Of a stretch of DNA of 64,000 nucleotides, positions 63,714-64,000 are shown in pieces. The notes under the pieces were generated by a model that was given only the letters and a program-made list of their open reading frames with translations, searched no databases and was not told where the DNA came from. Location: positions 62,001 to 126,000 of the forward strand of contig NZ_JADOTW010000002.1 in assembly GCF_015645095.1 (NCBI RefSeq), in the 5' to 3' direction. The DNA comes from Halomonas sp. 328. Lineage in GTDB: Bacteria; Pseudomonadota; Gammaproteobacteria; Pseudomonadales; Halomonadaceae. The position numbers and the translations under genes were made by a program. Every line of letters starts with the position of its first letter. The first letter of the stretch is position 1.

Positions 63714-64000
63714 TTGATCTCCACCGCCAATATCACCATGCAGTTCGGGGCCAAGCCCCTGTTCGAGAACGTCTCCATCAAGTTCGGCAATGGCCATCGC
63801 TACGGCCTGATCGGCGCCAACGGCTGCGGCAAGTCCACCTTCATGAAGATCCTCGGTGGCGACCTGGAGCCCTCCTCGGGCCAGGTGATGGTCGAGTCGG
63901 GGGCCCGGCTCGGCAAGCTGCGCCAGGATCAGTTCGCCTACGAGAACGAGCGGGTCATCGACACCGTGATCATGGGCAACGCCGAGCTCGCCCAGGTGGC
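63714..64000 (+). CDS. ybiT: ABC-F family ATPase, YbiT-like (3' end outside window)
   Basis: The visible 95 residues match E. coli YbiT closely: [18 protein letters not shown], then the Walker [21 protein letters not shown] and [26 protein letters not shown] proteins bind the ribosome and act in translation. The start is TTG 63714; no in-frame ATG is nearby. A TACAAT -10 (63673-63678) is likely, with no clear -35. The gene is cut by the window end. Confidence 0.92.
   Translation, partial: MISTANITMQFGAKPLFENVSIKFGNGHRYGLIGANGCGKSTFMKILGGDLEPSSGQVMVESGARLGKLRQDQFAYENERVIDTVIMGNAELAQV

Noticed and set aside
1-64000. CRISPR array, tRNA, rRNA, prophage or integron
   Set aside because: No regularly spaced direct repeats, no cloverleaf or rRNA signature, and no integrase or phage genes were seen.

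Overview
The window is a high-GC gammaproteobacterial chromosome segment. Gene content and order point to a Halomonas-like member of the Halomonadaceae: gyrA-serC-pheA-(tyrA-aroA fusion)-cmk-rpsA, proA-nadD-rsfS-rlmH-mrdA-mrdB-mltB-rlpA-dacA-ybeD-lipB-lipA and pycR/pycAB all match the Pseudomonas/Halomonas arrangement. The family assignment is an inference from content and synteny. I see no transposase, prophage, CRISPR array, tRNA or rRNA gene. Mobile DNA is limited to small repeats and one MITE-like element.

Layout. 1-7.1 kb: a biofilm-adhesion module made of a 5'-truncated LapA-like RTX adhesin carrying a TAAG LapG-type cleavage motif, a conserved small protein, and the lapG-lapD protease/c-di-GMP receptor pair. 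7.2-11.4 kb: CDF metal exporter, PlsC-like acyltransferase, rdgC, and a FadM-like thioesterase with a PsrA-like operator and a triplicated 3' tail. 11.5-21.4 kb: gyrA and the aromatic amino acid/cmk/rpsA block. 21.5-28.6 kb: a LonH-like protease with a Usp protein, then on the minus strand pfp, pilD, coaE, yacG and a Tus-family replication-terminator protein translationally coupled to yacG. 28.9-35 kb: mpl-ubiX, a LysE exporter, and a minus-strand trio of two membrane proteins with degenerate GGDEF-like domains plus a DedA-PAP2 fusion. 35-46.6 kb: proline/NAD/ribosome-maturation genes, the elongasome (PBP2, RodA) with MltB, RlpA and DacA, then lipoate genes. 46.6-53.4 kb: MITE, pycR, pycA and pycB, mgsA and pykA. 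53.7-64 kb: topA, a small conserved protein, an RND efflux operon whose TolC component carries an extra N-terminal domain resembling an ABC substrate-binding protein, and the start of a YbiT-like ABC-F gene.

Most of the window is housekeeping DNA. The points most worth a second look are the yacG-tus coupling with a nearby inverted repeat, the ABC_sub_bind-like/TolC fusion, the degenerate-GGDEF/DedA-PAP2 operon, the self-contained Lap module, the triplicated thioesterase tail, several strong palindromic operators (thioesterase, pyc, pykA, ybeD), and at least four families of small structured repeats. All statements come from reading the sequence. Database and structure searches were not possible.
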